Shown: positions 1-8,933 of the stretch, in pieces | Position numbering within the stretch: position 1 is the stretch's first letter | How the letters are laid out: every line of letters starts with the position of its first letter | Assembly (NCBI GenBank): GCA_963790715.1 | Contig: CAWBPN010000018.1 | Span: forward strand, 682,001 to 746,000 | Source: DCFW01 sp963790715 | Lineage (GTDB): Bacteria > Bacteroidota > Bacteroidia > Bacteroidales > Bacteroidaceae | DNA: 64,000 nt | Reading direction: 5' to 3' | Notes under the pieces: model-generated | The model's input: the letters and a program-made list of their open reading frames with translations, nothing else | The model's database searches: none | What the model was told of the DNA's origin: nothing | Translations under genes and position numbers: made by a program

Positions 1-524
1 TCAGGGTAAGGTGCTTTTAATATTTTTCTTACGGCAACCGACGGTACCCACAATATCTCATGCTGTTTATCAACACTACGAATTCGGTACATCTTTTCAA
101 AATCGGATACATCACGTGCACGTAAGGTCTTTTTACCGTTCACCCACATTTGGCGAAAATCCAACGGCCGCCCATTAAAGTCGGGAACATCAGCGACATA
201 AAGGTTACCGCGCTTATGCCAGCCGGTAACCTTTACACCTCCGCTTATAATAACATTACCGGAGACAGCTACAAAATGTGTATGACTGTCTTCCGGACGA
301 ATCATCAAGGATTCATCCAATTGATATGTGCCGGGCGCCATCTTTACCGTAACATCCTTTACACCTTGCAACCTGCGCATATCACGGGCTTGTTGCAGTG
401 CCTCAATAAGTGAATACGCTCCCGGCCGAATATTAAGTTCAGTAGAGAAAATGTATAATGGAACGAAAAGCAGCACCGTACAACAAAATACCCATTGTCG
501 TATCGTATGACTGGAAGCTTCCAT
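1..524 (-). CDS. right-handed beta-helix (pectate-lyase-like) protein, 3' end cut by window
   Basis: The reading frame opens at the ATG at 522-524 and stays open to the window edge, giving 174 residues. The N-terminus MEASSHTIRQW is followed by a hydrophobic stretch (about residues 13-26), which suggests a signal anchor or signal peptide. After it come a polysaccharide-lyase-like opening, SLIEALQQARDM, a run that resembles the first coils of right-handed parallel beta-helix proteins (VKMAPGTYQLDESLMIRPED) and a GGVKVTGWHK stretch. Such proteins in Bacteroidetes usually bind or cleave pectic polymers. The start lies 6 bp after the stop of the DUF3826 gene, so it is the last visible member of the pectate lyase operon. 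Family-level identity (beta-helix) is likely; the exact enzyme class cannot be judged without the C-terminus. Confidence 0.7.
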   Translation of the reverse strand, partial: MEASSHTIRQWVFCCTVLLFVPLYIFSTELNIRPGAYSLIEALQQARDMRRLQGVKDVTVKMAPGTYQLDESLMIRPEDSHTHFVAVSGNVIISGGVKVTGWHKRGNLYVADVPDFNGRPLDFRQMWVNGKKTLRARDVSDFEKMYRIRSVDKQHEILWVPSVAVRKILKAPYP

Positions 525-530
525 TTTATT

Positions 531-1202
531 TTATATTTTACCGCCCTTAGCTTTGATCCTTTTATACCAATCAGCTCTTTCTTTATTTAAATCATAACCT
601 TGTTTGGCAAGATAATTATTTATGCGGCCTTTGTATTTACCGAATACTTCATGCTTTTTATTCGAACTTTCAGCATCAAGAGCCAATTCGCGAGCTTCTT
701 TCAGCCACGCTAGAATTTGTGCTTTTTCTTCAGGTTTCAATGTCGGTATCATATCTACCTGTGCACCATAAGTTACTTCAACAACATTAAAAGTAATGGC
801 ATCTTTCACTGTTTCTATTTGTTTGTCCGTCAAATATAACGACAAATCCGCAGGAAAAGCAAAGTGTGAACGATAAAGCTCAGATTCCGACTGATATTCC
901 GCTAAATTGACGGCATTCTGCTTCTCCTTACTCGTCAATTCCGCTTTTGCCTTTTTCACCAATGAGTCGCGCTGTGCACAAATATCATTGACTTTAAAAT
1001 AACGATTAGCAATAATGTTGCGTACTTGTACAGCAGCCTTACTGTCTTTCAAACTCAATTTATCAACTATTTTTTGTGACCTCGCAACTATGGTTGACAC
1101 ATATTTAGCCTCACGACCTGCGGAATCCAAATCCACGGCTTTCACTCCCAATGAGAACAGCAACAGAGTTGAGACACATATAATATAAGTATACTTTTTC
1201 AT
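531..1202 (-). CDS. DUF3826 family secreted protein
   Basis: This 223-residue protein has a signal peptide (MKKYTYIICVSTLLLFSLG, cleaved near VKA). The mature part is helix-rich and charged, with the pattern SQKIVDKLSLKD ... VRNIIANRYFKVNDI that I recognise from DUF3826 proteins. These occur almost only beside pectate lyases and rhamnogalacturonan enzymes in Bacteroidetes, and I know of no assigned biochemical role. The mature sequence predicts mainly alpha-helix without an obvious catalytic motif, so a binding or scaffolding role in the periplasm is possible, but that is inference. The start overlaps the upstream isomerase-like gene by 4 bp (1199-1202), which indicates translational coupling in the pectate lyase operon. 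Confidence 0.75.
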   Translation of the reverse strand: MKKYTYIICVSTLLLFSLGVKAVDLDSAGREAKYVSTIVARSQKIVDKLSLKDSKAAVQVRNIIANRYFKVNDICAQRDSLVKKAKAELTSKEKQNAVNLAEYQSESELYRSHFAFPADLSLYLTDKQIETVKDAITFNVVEVTYGAQVDMIPTLKPEEKAQILAWLKEARELALDAESSNKKHEVFGKYKGRINNYLAKQGYDLNKERADWYKRIKAKGGKI

Positions 1203-2074
1203 TTTTGGAAAACTTGTTTTAGATAAGCAATATTCGCTCCGTAATTCTTCTTCACATTGTGAACTTCATTCTTGTCACGGCTACGTTCAACAATTAGCCA
1301 TCCGCTCCATCCCATTTTGCCTAAAGTATCTTTTACTTTATGCATATCAATGGCCGGATCCTGTGACAATACGTATCCGTCAACATTTGAGCAATGAATC
1401 ATGCAAATATGATCCTTACCCAGTTTAGTCAAATCGCGATATAAGTCCCAATGATTATCAATAATGGTTTGGAATTTATAGAAAATCTTTATGCCTTTTG
1501 AATTAATTTCATTAAGCAGTTTAATATTACCACTTGCATCAAGCGGAGTATCGATACCGATTACTTTACCGCGTGCAGCAGCCATATCTCCAACAACTTT
1601 CAGTCGTTTTATCACTTCATTTCGCACTTTGGCATTGGTAGTCCAATCATTGCCACATCCACCCAACGGAAGGAAAGCGACTTTGGCTCCCATTATATCC
1701 ATTGTGTTCAGGCAATCTTCCACCAAATAACGGTAATTACGATGTGTAGAGAAATTCTGCCCATATAATCCCGACATAGCAATAGCAGGTACTTCAATGC
1801 CCAAACTGTCAGAAGTACGACGAAATATTTTAGCTACATCAGGATCTCTCAACTTATTTTCAAAGCTGTCACGTTTACCTAAGCCGCCCATATCCATCTC
1901 AACACCATCGCCTTTCAATTGTTTCATCAAACTGAATTCTCCAATTTTCTGGCGTTTGAGCATCATCCAGTCACAAGCTGCAACACGATAGCGTTGTTGC
2001 GACGTTATCGTGTTTGGTAAACAGAGCCCTATGAAAGAAACTACTAAAAATATATAAACTTTTAAAGCTTTCAT
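1199..2074 (-). CDS. secreted xylose-isomerase-like TIM barrel (sugar phosphate isomerase/epimerase superfamily)
   Basis: The 291-residue product begins with a signal peptide (MKALKVYIFLVVSFIGLCLP ... TSQQ). The rest has the layout of the AP-endonuclease-2/xylose-isomerase-like barrel: a start DWMMLKRQKIGEF, GDGVEMDMGGL for an early strand, GLYGQNFS, GAKVAFLPLG, GKVIGIDTP, the strand ending HICMIHCSNVDG, and GWLIVERSRD near the end. Acidic and histidine residues at strand ends (ID, HCS, ER) are in the places that bind metal in the family. A secreted barrel is unusual because the well-known members are cytoplasmic; the same type recurs in Bacteroidetes pectin loci. It probably acts on a periplasmic uronate or oligosaccharide, though the substrate is unknown. 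It lies 14 bp downstream of the pectate lyase gene. Confidence 0.75.
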   Translation of the reverse strand: MKALKVYIFLVVSFIGLCLPNTITSQQRYRVAACDWMMLKRQKIGEFSLMKQLKGDGVEMDMGGLGKRDSFENKLRDPDVAKIFRRTSDSLGIEVPAIAMSGLYGQNFSTHRNYRYLVEDCLNTMDIMGAKVAFLPLGGCGNDWTTNAKVRNEVIKRLKVVGDMAAARGKVIGIDTPLDASGNIKLLNEINSKGIKIFYKFQTIIDNHWDLYRDLTKLGKDHICMIHCSNVDGYVLSQDPAIDMHKVKDTLGKMGWSGWLIVERSRDKNEVHNVKKNYGANIAYLKQVFQK

Positions 2075-2088
2075 ATTCTTTAATTACA

Positions 2089-3768
2089 TCATTTCAAACC
2101 GTTTTTGGCTAATGTGTCATAATTATTTTTCAAATTCGTCCAATCAGTCTTTTGTGTTGTGCTGATGCCGTTGATATACTTTTCTATGTTAGTATATCCG
2201 TCACCTGTACAATCCTTGTCGGCATCACTCGGATCATGAGGATTCAATCCGTGAGCTATTTCCCAATCGTCCGGCATACCGTCGCCATCGCTGTCTTTGT
2301 AAGGTTTGCCTTTATATTCAGGATAACCGCCAACTTGTTTGATATCGGTTATAATACCCTTCATGTATGAATCTTGTTTCAAACGACGATATTTGAATTG
2401 ATAAAACGATTTCGGATCCAATCCTTTTACATAATATACTTTCCCTGTTCTTACCTCTTCAACAATACGTTGGTCTACTATATCACGTTTAGGGAACATA
2501 GCGCCAACATTATCCAAGACATAATTGTATGCCTCCTTGGCTGGCATAATAGTCATATATGGCATTGGAAACGGTTTATTCCATTTCATCAAATCTGTGT
2601 AACCGTTAGTGTTGTCTTGTTCCTCAACTTGTACACCTTTCCAATTGTCTGCAGTAATGGAATCATTACCTTCCATTATATTACCATTAACATATACACG
2701 ACCGAATTTGAGAGCTTTATTACGGCTCAAACCGGCTTCCGGTTTCAAGATACGATGTCCAACAGGATCATTAATTTTAGTAAGTGGTCCAGGTTTATAG
2801 TAATTATTTATTATATTGTATAAAGCCGACCAATCTCCGCCGTCTACGGTGCGGTGATCCCAATTATACATTACATTATTCACCAAATTAAATACTCCGT
2901 TCCATCCGATTGACGGATTACGTCCACTGTTATCTGCCCACATATTACGCATGAATGAACAATTCTCGCCACCGAGTGTGCTACCGAAGGCATGGTTATA
3001 TGTGTCAAGTCCTTTTGCAGACAGTGTATTTTGAATAGTTACATTAACAGTCGGTAGTTTTAGATTAGGATATGTAGGTCCAGCCTGGTACATGTGGCGA
3101 TAGAAAGAAATGTTTTCATCCAATCCCCATGTGCATGAGCAGTGGTCAATCATAATATTACCTACTGGATCACCTCCGAAACAGTCGTCACGACGACCTA
3201 CGTTTGTTTCGCCACGACGAAACCGCATGTGGCGGACTACAACATCATGTGTATTTATCCAAACCGATTCACCGGCAATGCAAACTCCATCACCCGGAGC
3301 TGTCTGTCCTGCGAATGTAACATACGGGGCACGTACAATTAACGGTGTTTTCAAATGAATGACACCTGCAACATTAAACACGATAATTCTGGCACCACCT
3401 GTTTCGCAAGCAGCACGGAACGAACCGGGACCGCTATCATTAAGGTTTGTAACGGTTATAACTTTTCCGCCACGTCCGCCGAAACTATACATACCACCAC
3501 CTTCAGCACCTGGAAAAGACGGGATAGATGCCTGAGGCAAATCAGTAGGACGGGCAGCCCATGGTATATAAGGACGACCTTCGCTGGCCTCTTTCATTAC
3601 TATAGGATAAGCTATAGCCCACACAGAATCGGAATGAGCATAGGCGGCCTTCATCATAGAATCAGTAACAGCCTTGACATCCGCCGGCACCTGCGGGTAT
3701 TGTGCATGGACAGCCTGAGAAAATCCTAAAACAGCCACAGCACACAAAAACATAAATTTCTTATTCAT
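2089..3768 (-). CDS. pectate lyase, PL1-type, with C-terminal calcium-binding repeat
   Basis: This 559-residue secreted enzyme should cleave the polygalacturonan backbone of pectin by beta-elimination. A signal peptide ends near QAVHAQ. From about residue 80 the typical PL1 opening is seen (SIPSFPGAEGGG, then GGRGGKVITVTNLNDSGPGS), followed by beta-helix coils such as GVCIAGESVWINTHDVVVRH and the IMIDHCSCTWGLDE strand that is the PL1 counterpart of the WIDH motif. A later RNMWADNSGRNP segment matches the region holding the catalytic arginine in the family. Near the C-terminus DSDGDGMPDDWE and DADKDCTGDG form thrombospondin-type-3 or EF-hand-like calcium loops. It is the first gene of the pectin operon and has a good promoter upstream. 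The subfamily is not assigned. Confidence 0.88.
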   Translation of the reverse strand: MNKKFMFLCAVAVLGFSQAVHAQYPQVPADVKAVTDSMMKAAYAHSDSVWAIAYPIVMKEASEGRPYIPWAARPTDLPQASIPSFPGAEGGGMYSFGGRGGKVITVTNLNDSGPGSFRAACETGGARIIVFNVAGVIHLKTPLIVRAPYVTFAGQTAPGDGVCIAGESVWINTHDVVVRHMRFRRGETNVGRRDDCFGGDPVGNIMIDHCSCTWGLDENISFYRHMYQAGPTYPNLKLPTVNVTIQNTLSAKGLDTYNHAFGSTLGGENCSFMRNMWADNSGRNPSIGWNGVFNLVNNVMYNWDHRTVDGGDWSALYNIINNYYKPGPLTKINDPVGHRILKPEAGLSRNKALKFGRVYVNGNIMEGNDSITADNWKGVQVEEQDNTNGYTDLMKWNKPFPMPYMTIMPAKEAYNYVLDNVGAMFPKRDIVDQRIVEEVRTGKVYYVKGLDPKSFYQFKYRRLKQDSYMKGIITDIKQVGGYPEYKGKPYKDSDGDGMPDDWEIAHGLNPHDPSDADKDCTGDGYTNIEKYINGISTTQKTDWTNLKNNYDTLAKNGLK

Positions 3769-3956
3769 AATTCTTTATTTTGATCTTCTAGCTTTAGGAC
3801 TGAACATTTACTTTTTTGTACTGCTTCTATAACGTTTTTTATAAGTTTACATATAACGCCCAATCTTTTTTTGACGGTTCAAGCATGATTTTTTGAGGTT
3901 TAAACGCCAAAAACAATGCTTTAAGCAAAATACGGAAAAAACAGATTTTTCTGATT

Positions 3957-3988
3957 TAAAGATACGAAATATCTTTGCAATAAACAAA
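3957..3988 (-). promoter_or_regulatory. predicted Bacteroidetes-type promoter of the pectate lyase operon
   Basis: On the minus strand TTTG (3985-3988) is followed after exactly 20 bp by TATCTTTA (3957-3964), matching the TTTG-N19-21-TAnnTTTG consensus except for the last base. Transcription would start near 3950, giving a leader of about 180 nt before the pectate lyase ATG at 3768. The rest of the 330-bp intergenic stretch (3769-4098) is A/T-rich and holds only this promoter and the terminator at 4073-4100. Confidence 0.6.
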
Positions 3989-4072
3989 ACGGTAATGAAT
4001 TTGTGATACAAAGAACAACGAAAGAAATTAATCTAAACTTTTTTTACTAGCCTGAATAAATATGAGAATTAA

Positions 4073-4100
4073 AAAGGATGCCCTTTTGCTTGCATCCTTT
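4073..4100 (-). terminator. intrinsic terminator of the typA-GH3 operon
   Basis: A perfect 9-bp stem (AAAGGATGC at 4073-4081 with GCATCCTTT at 4092-4100) encloses a 10-nt loop. On the minus strand it is followed by TTTTTAATT. The hairpin overlaps the last bases of the acyl-adenylase stop codon, so it directly ends the operon. Confidence 0.8.
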
Positions 4101-5607
4101 ATTTATTGAGATTCAACATCCCTTCAATATTTTCGCGTGTGTTGCATAATCGAGGTATTTTATGCTGCCCTCCAAGTTTGCCGTTTTGTTCCAACCAGTC
4201 ATTGAATAATCCTTTGCGCGCAATTATCACTTCAGGTGATTGCAATGTAATATTTTTCGAACGTTTGGCTTCATAATCGCTATTCACTTCCTTAAGCGTG
4301 TTATCAAGCACTTCAGCAAACTTTGCAAGAGAATCTGGTTGCTTTGCAAACTCTATCAGCCATTGGTGCCTGCACTTGGCAGTAGAATCCATAAACACCG
4401 GTGCAGCACTATAATCCAGCACTTGGGCACCTGTGGCTTCACATGCTTTTTCTATTCCCTTCTCGGCATTATCAACAATCAGTTCTTCGCCGAACGCATT
4501 GATAAAGTTCTTAATTCGTCCGGTAATAATAAATTTATATGGATTTTTTGAAGTGAACTTCACGGTATCACCTATCATATAACGCCATAAACCGCTACTG
4601 GTAGTAATTATCATGGCATAATTTTTACCTAACATCACATCAGTAAGACAACATGTTTTAGGATTTTCATTGCCCACCTCTTCAATAGGCATAAACTCAT
4701 AAAAGATACCGTAATCGATCATCAACAACATCGAAGGATCATTCAAATCGTCCTGAATGCCGAAGAAGCCTTCGCTTGCATTATACGTTTCCACATAATG
4801 CATCTCATCTGAGCGTATCACTTGTAAATATTGGTCACGGTACGGAGTAAAACTCACACCACCATGGAAGAAGACTTCCAAATTAGGCCAAACCTGCTCA
4901 AGTGAGCTTTTACCTGTGTTCTCAAGTATTTTTTTTATTAGAGCCAACAGCCAGGAAGGTACACCTGATAAATTAGTAACATTTTCATGAATAGTTGTTT
5001 CCGCTATAGTATTAATCTTACTCTCCCATTCACTCATCAAAGCTATTTGTTTGCTCGGAACACGGATATAGTTAACCAACGGATTAAGATTTTCCATAAG
5101 TATAGCTGACAAATCTCCGACCAGACTTTTGTTCGAATTTAAATTGGGACTATGACTCCCACCCAGTATCAGACCTTTACCGCTGAAAAAATGGCTTTGA
5201 GGATTTATTCTATTAAGGTATAAAGAGACACAATCGCCGCCTCCACGATAATGGGTATCATGTAAAGCCTCTTTACTTATAGGCAGAAATTTACTTTTGT
5301 CATTTGTCGTTCCCGACGACTTGGCAAACCATACCACATTAGTAGGCCATAATATGTTTTGCTCGCCATTGCGCATACGTTCAATTGGAGCTTTCAACTC
5401 CTCGTATGTGTTTACGGGCATTCTGTTTCGGAAAATATTATAATCGGAAATGGTGCGGAAATCATATTTCCGCCCCCACTCCGTATCTTTAGCTTTTTGA
5501 ATCAGTTTATATAAGACTTGTTCCTGAAGAGTAGCGGCATCAGTGTCATACTTGCGTATGGCATTAGCACGCGGCTTAAAAAACAGATTTATAAAATCGG
5601 TAATCAT
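4099..5607 (-). CDS. GH3 auxin-responsive-promoter family protein (acyl-adenylating enzyme)
   Basis: This 502-residue cytoplasmic protein belongs to the ANL superfamily branch named after plant GH3 amido synthetases, which adenylate a carboxylic acid and may transfer it to an amine. The ATP/phosphate loop is visible at about residues 94-107 (AKSSGTTNDKSKFLP), followed by ETYNASEGFFGIQ (about 275-287) and the adenine/ribose region with YMIGDTVKF and ITGRIKNFINAFGEE. No signal peptide is present. Bacterial members are widespread in Bacteroidetes, but their substrate is not established. The ATG overlaps the typA stop by one base (TAATG), so it is translationally coupled with typA. A terminator follows its stop directly. 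Confidence 0.88.
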   Translation of the reverse strand: MITDFINLFFKPRANAIRKYDTDAATLQEQVLYKLIQKAKDTEWGRKYDFRTISDYNIFRNRMPVNTYEELKAPIERMRNGEQNILWPTNVVWFAKSSGTTNDKSKFLPISKEALHDTHYRGGGDCVSLYLNRINPQSHFFSGKGLILGGSHSPNLNSNKSLVGDLSAILMENLNPLVNYIRVPSKQIALMSEWESKINTIAETTIHENVTNLSGVPSWLLALIKKILENTGKSSLEQVWPNLEVFFHGGVSFTPYRDQYLQVIRSDEMHYVETYNASEGFFGIQDDLNDPSMLLMIDYGIFYEFMPIEEVGNENPKTCCLTDVMLGKNYAMIITTSSGLWRYMIGDTVKFTSKNPYKFIITGRIKNFINAFGEELIVDNAEKGIEKACEATGAQVLDYSAAPVFMDSTAKCRHQWLIEFAKQPDSLAKFAEVLDNTLKEVNSDYEAKRSKNITLQSPEVIIARKGLFNDWLEQNGKLGGQHKIPRLCNTRENIEGMLNLNK

Positions 5608-7403
5608 TAACTCCTGTTGGCACGACGACGTTGATCTTCATCAAGAATAATCTTACGCATACGCATGTGCTTGGGAGTTATCTCAACATATTCATCTTCT
5701 TTAATATATTCCAATGCTTCTTCCAATGAAAAAACAACAGGAGGTATCATACGTGCTTTTTCATCGGCACCTGACGCACGCATATTGGTTAATTTTTTTG
5801 ATTTAGTGACATTTACCACCAAATCATTGTCTTTGTTGTGCTCACCAACGACTTGTCCGGCATAAACTTCTTCTTGAGAATTAATAAAGAATCTACCACG
5901 ATCTTGCAACTTATCTATTGCATAAGCAAAAGCCGTACCGGTTTCCATAGCCACCATAGAACCGTTGGAACGACGAATGATTTCGCCTTTATACGGTTGA
6001 TATTCTTTGAAACGATGTGCCATAATAGCCTCTCCCTGTGATGCTGTCAACACGTTGGTACGCAAACCTATTATACCTCTTGAAGGCATATTGAACTGCA
6101 AATTCACTCGTTCGTTTGTCGTTTCCATTGAGATAAGTTCACCTTTACGACGCGTAACCATATCAATAATTTTACTTGAGAATTCTTCGCATACGTTAAT
6201 CGTCAACTCTTCGATAGGTTCGCATTTCTTACCGTCAATCTCCTTATAGATAACTTGCGGTTGTCCTACCTGCAATTCATAACCTTCACGACGCATTGTC
6301 TCTATCAAAACCGAAAGATGAAGTACGCCTCTACCTGAAACGATCCAGCGTCCATCAGCCGAATTCACGACACGCAGAGCCAGGTTCTTTTCCAATTCCT
6401 TGTGCAAGCGTTCGTCAATATGACGGGATGTAACGAACTTACCATCTTGTCCGAAGAACGGAGAATCGTTAATGGTGAATAACATGCTCATTGTTGGTTC
6501 ATCAATATTAATAGGTGGCAGAGGTTCGGGATTTTCGAAATCACAAACTGTATCGCCGATTTCAAAATCATCCAATCCTACCAGCGCACAAATATCACCT
6601 GAAGATACCGAATCGGTCTTCTTACGACCCATTCCTTCAAACACATGTAATTCTTTTATCTTTGATTTCACTACTGATCGGTCACGCTTAACTAATGAAA
6701 TATTCATTCCTTCTTTCAGAGTCCCGCGATGAACGCGTCCCACAGCTATACGACCGGTATATGACGAATAATCGAGAGACGTGATAAGCATCTGCGGCGT
6801 ACCTTCCAATTGTGTCGGAGCAGGAATAGTAGCGAGGATGCAATCAAGCAACGGGATAATATTATCGGTCGGTTGCTTCCAATCGGTATTCATCCAACCG
6901 TTCTTTGCAGAACCGTAAATGGTGGGGAAGTCCAACTGATCTTCAGTGGCATTCAAGTTACACATAAGGTCGAACACCATTTCATTAACTTCTTCGGGAC
7001 GGCAATTCGGTTTATCCACTTTATTTACAACGACAATAGGCTTTAGTCCTATTTGCAGAGCCTTCTGCAACACGAAACGTGTTTGAGGCATCGGTCCTTC
7101 AAAGGCATCAACCAACAACAAACAACCGTCGGCCATATTCAATACACGCTCTACTTCACCTCCAAAATCGCTGTGCCCCGGAGTATCGATAATATTAATC
7201 TTTACACCTTTATAATTAATGGAAACGTTCTTTGACAAAATAGTTATACCTCGCTCACGTTCAAGGTCATTGTTATCCAACATCAATTCACCCTTAGCCT
7301 GGTTATCGCGGAATAGATTCCCGGCTAGCAACATTTTATCTACCAATGTAGTTTTTCCATGATCGACATGAGCAATAATTGCAATGTTTCTAATATTTTG
7401 CAT
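5607..7403 (-). CDS. typA: translational GTPase TypA/BipA
   Basis: This 598-residue GTPase binds the ribosome and supports 50S assembly and stress adaptation. All GTPase motifs are present: G1 AHVDHGKTT (residues 10-18), the switch-I region RERGITILSK, G3 DTPGHSDFGG, G4 NKVDKPNCRPEE and the G5 region GSAKNGW. They are followed by EF-G-like domains II, III and V and the BipA-specific C-terminal domain with TKSKKLTNMRASGADE. Length is typical. It is transcribed divergently from rpsO across a 163-bp gap, and a -7-type box lies about 24 bp upstream of the ATG. The downstream acyl-adenylase gene overlaps it by one base. Confidence 0.97.
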   Translation of the reverse strand: MQNIRNIAIIAHVDHGKTTLVDKMLLAGNLFRDNQAKGELMLDNNDLERERGITILSKNVSINYKGVKINIIDTPGHSDFGGEVERVLNMADGCLLLVDAFEGPMPQTRFVLQKALQIGLKPIVVVNKVDKPNCRPEEVNEMVFDLMCNLNATEDQLDFPTIYGSAKNGWMNTDWKQPTDNIIPLLDCILATIPAPTQLEGTPQMLITSLDYSSYTGRIAVGRVHRGTLKEGMNISLVKRDRSVVKSKIKELHVFEGMGRKKTDSVSSGDICALVGLDDFEIGDTVCDFENPEPLPPINIDEPTMSMLFTINDSPFFGQDGKFVTSRHIDERLHKELEKNLALRVVNSADGRWIVSGRGVLHLSVLIETMRREGYELQVGQPQVIYKEIDGKKCEPIEELTINVCEEFSSKIIDMVTRRKGELISMETTNERVNLQFNMPSRGIIGLRTNVLTASQGEAIMAHRFKEYQPYKGEIIRRSNGSMVAMETGTAFAYAIDKLQDRGRFFINSQEEVYAGQVVGEHNKDNDLVVNVTKSKKLTNMRASGADEKARMIPPVVFSLEEALEYIKEDEYVEITPKHMRMRKIILDEDQRRRANRS

Positions 7404-7426
7404 ATAATACCTAATAAATTTAGCGG

Positions 7427-7434
7427 CAAAGGTA
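7427..7434 (-). promoter_or_regulatory. -7 box for typA
   Basis: On the minus strand TACCTTTG (7427-7434), followed by C, is a full match to TAnnTTTG. A matching TTTG is not seen 19-21 bp further upstream, so the -33 part is weak. The box is the mirror partner of the identical TACCTTTGC box that serves rpsO. Confidence 0.5.
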
Positions 7435-7486
7435 CGAATATTTATCTATAAAATAATACCATACAGAGTTTATTTTTTCGAATTTG

Positions 7487-7517
7487 TTTGTCGATTAAAT
7501 AATTATGCCTACCTTTG
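7487..7517 (+). promoter_or_regulatory. predicted rpsO promoter
   Basis: TTTG (7487-7490) is separated by 19 bp from TACCTTTG (7510-7517), a perfect Bacteroidetes primary-sigma promoter. A second overlapping TTTG lies at 7483-7486. Transcription should start near 7525, about 40 nt before the rpsO ATG. Confidence 0.75.
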
Positions 7518-7566
7518 CAGCCGCTCAAATTACAATAATTAATTATTTAAAAGTAAAAGAAATATT

Positions 7567-7836
7567 ATGTATTTAGACGCAGAAACAAAAAAAGGAATCT
7601 TTGAAAAGTACGGAACGTCCAACACTGATACTGGGTCGTCAGAATCCCAGATAGCATTGTTCTCATACCGTATTTCTCATCTTACGGAGCATCTTAAGCT
7701 TCATAAGAAAGATCATACAACGGAAAGATCGTTGACCATTATGGTTGGGAAACGCCGCAAATTACTTACTTACCTTAAAGACAGAGATATTGAAAGATAT
7801 CGTAAAATCATCAAAGAGTTAGGATTAAGAAAGTAA
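7567..7836 (+). CDS. rpsO: 30S ribosomal protein S15
   Basis: The 89-residue sequence is a complete S15, with the family hallmarks GSSESQIALFSYRISHLTEHLK, HKKDHTTERSL and MVGKRRKLLTYLKDRD at the expected positions. S15 binds 16S rRNA early in 30S assembly. It is a single-gene unit with a clear promoter upstream and a strong terminator 25 bp downstream. The rpsO-typA divergent arrangement is one I recall as common in Bacteroidales. Confidence 0.98.
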   Translation: MYLDAETKKGIFEKYGTSNTDTGSSESQIALFSYRISHLTEHLKLHKKDHTTERSLTIMVGKRRKLLTYLKDRDIERYRKIIKELGLRK

Positions 7837-7860
7837 TTATTTGTTGTCTACAACGAAATC

Positions 7861-7898
7861 AAAGCCGTGCTGAAGGTATATCTTTCAGCACGGCTTTT
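7861..7898 (+). terminator. intrinsic terminator of rpsO
   Basis: AAAGCCGTGCTGAA pairs with TTCAGCACGGCTTT around a short loop and is followed by a T-rich tail (TTTTTGTTTT). It is the strongest hairpin-plus-T-run in the window. Confidence 0.9.
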
Positions 7899-7986
7899 TG
7901 TTTTATTATATTGCTAAACCACATAAAATAAAAAAACTATCTTTACCATGTTATGTTTTTATCTTTCATTCGTCTTTATTATGTAA

Positions 7987-8499
7987 ATGGAATTACAAGA
8001 GTTTAAATTACAGGTTCTTCCGCTGCGGGGCAAGATGAACGGATTTGCAAAGAAGCTACTTTCCGATTCCGCCGATGCCGAAGATGCGGTGCAAGAAGTG
8101 ATGATGAAGCTTTGGGATAAGCGCCAACAACTTGACGATTGTCGTAACATCGAAGCATTCGTTATGACGATGACGCGCCACACATGCATCGACATTATTA
8201 GGTTGAGAAAAAACAATACTGTATATCCTGAAGATGTGCAACTTGCCGATACCGGCCATTCTCTGGAGTACTTGTATGAGCTGAAAGATGAAGTGGAAAT
8301 TATCCGCCATATCATTGAGATGTTGCCCGAATTGCAACGCATCACCATCAGGATGAAAGATGTTGACGGATATGAGAATGAGGAAATAGCACAAATAACC
8401 GGAAGCAATGTAGAGACGGTGCGAAGTAATCTGTCACGGGCGCGCAAGAAAGTAAGAGACATTTATTTAACGATTATAAGAAAGAGGAACAATATATGA
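7987..8499 (+). CDS. ECF-type RNA polymerase sigma factor
   Basis: This 170-residue sigma-70 family protein has region 2 (residues about 20-90: FAKKLLSDSADAEDAVQEV, MKLWDK, then MTRHTCIDIIRLRK) and region 4 (about 110-165: LPELQRITIRMKDVDGYENE, EEIAQITGSNVETVRSNLSR). It should direct polymerase to its own set of promoters. It is the first gene of a four-gene plus-strand operon; its TGA overlaps the ATG of the anti-sigma-like gene by 4 bp. A box resembling -7 (TATCTTTA, 7938-7945) precedes it, without a good TTTG partner. Context suggests control by the downstream membrane protein. Confidence 0.92.
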   Translation: MELQEFKLQVLPLRGKMNGFAKKLLSDSADAEDAVQEVMMKLWDKRQQLDDCRNIEAFVMTMTRHTCIDIIRLRKNNTVYPEDVQLADTGHSLEYLYELKDEVEIIRHIIEMLPELQRITIRMKDVDGYENEEIAQITGSNVETVRSNLSRARKKVRDIYLTIIRKRNNI

Positions 8500-8933
8500 A
8501 AAGTATAGAATACATAAAACATTTGCTGGATAAGTACTTTGAAGGAAATACTTCCCATTCCGAAGAGTTGGAATTGCGACGTTTTTTCGCCGAAGCCAAA
8601 GACATGCCTGCTGAAATGTCCGTTTACAAACCTCTTTTCGGCTATATCGACAAAGAGAGTTCGATGATTAAACCGATGCGCCACCACCATAAACTTTATA
8701 TTCGTTATATATGGACTGCAGCCGCAGCATCAATACTGCTATTGTTCGGAATTGCAGGATATTCCGTTTACATTCACGGTAATTCCAATTACGTAATTAT
8801 TAACGGAGAAAAATCTACCAATGTGCAATTAGCTAAAGAAGAAGCACAAAAGGCCTTGACCGACGTAGGTTTTTCACAAAAAGACATTTCTAAGGAGCTT
8901 ATTCCGCAAGATATGAAGGAGGATATGCAATGA
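8496..8933 (+). CDS. probable membrane anti-sigma factor
   Basis: The 145-residue protein has a cytoplasmic N-terminal helical part (YIKHLLDKYFEGNTSHSEEL) of the kind seen at the start of many Bacteroidetes anti-sigma factors. A single membrane helix follows at about residues 71-92, then a short periplasmic tail with ISKELIPQDMKED. It starts on the last codon of the sigma factor gene (4-bp overlap) and overlaps the next gene by 4 bp. I infer that it holds the sigma factor at the membrane. No FecR domain is visible and sequence similarity to named families is weak, so the role rests mainly on position and topology. Confidence 0.65.
   Translation: MKSIEYIKHLLDKYFEGNTSHSEELELRRFFAEAKDMPAEMSVYKPLFGYIDKESSMIKPMRHHHKLYIRYIWTAAAASILLLFGIAGYSVYIHGNSNYVIINGEKSTNVQLAKEEAQKALTDVGFSQKDISKELIPQDMKEDMQ

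Noticed and set aside
3355..3729. Long open frame opposite the pectate lyase gene
   Set aside because: It is antisense to a well-supported PL1 coding sequence and has no recognisable features; the same holds for the other antisense frames over the large enzyme genes.
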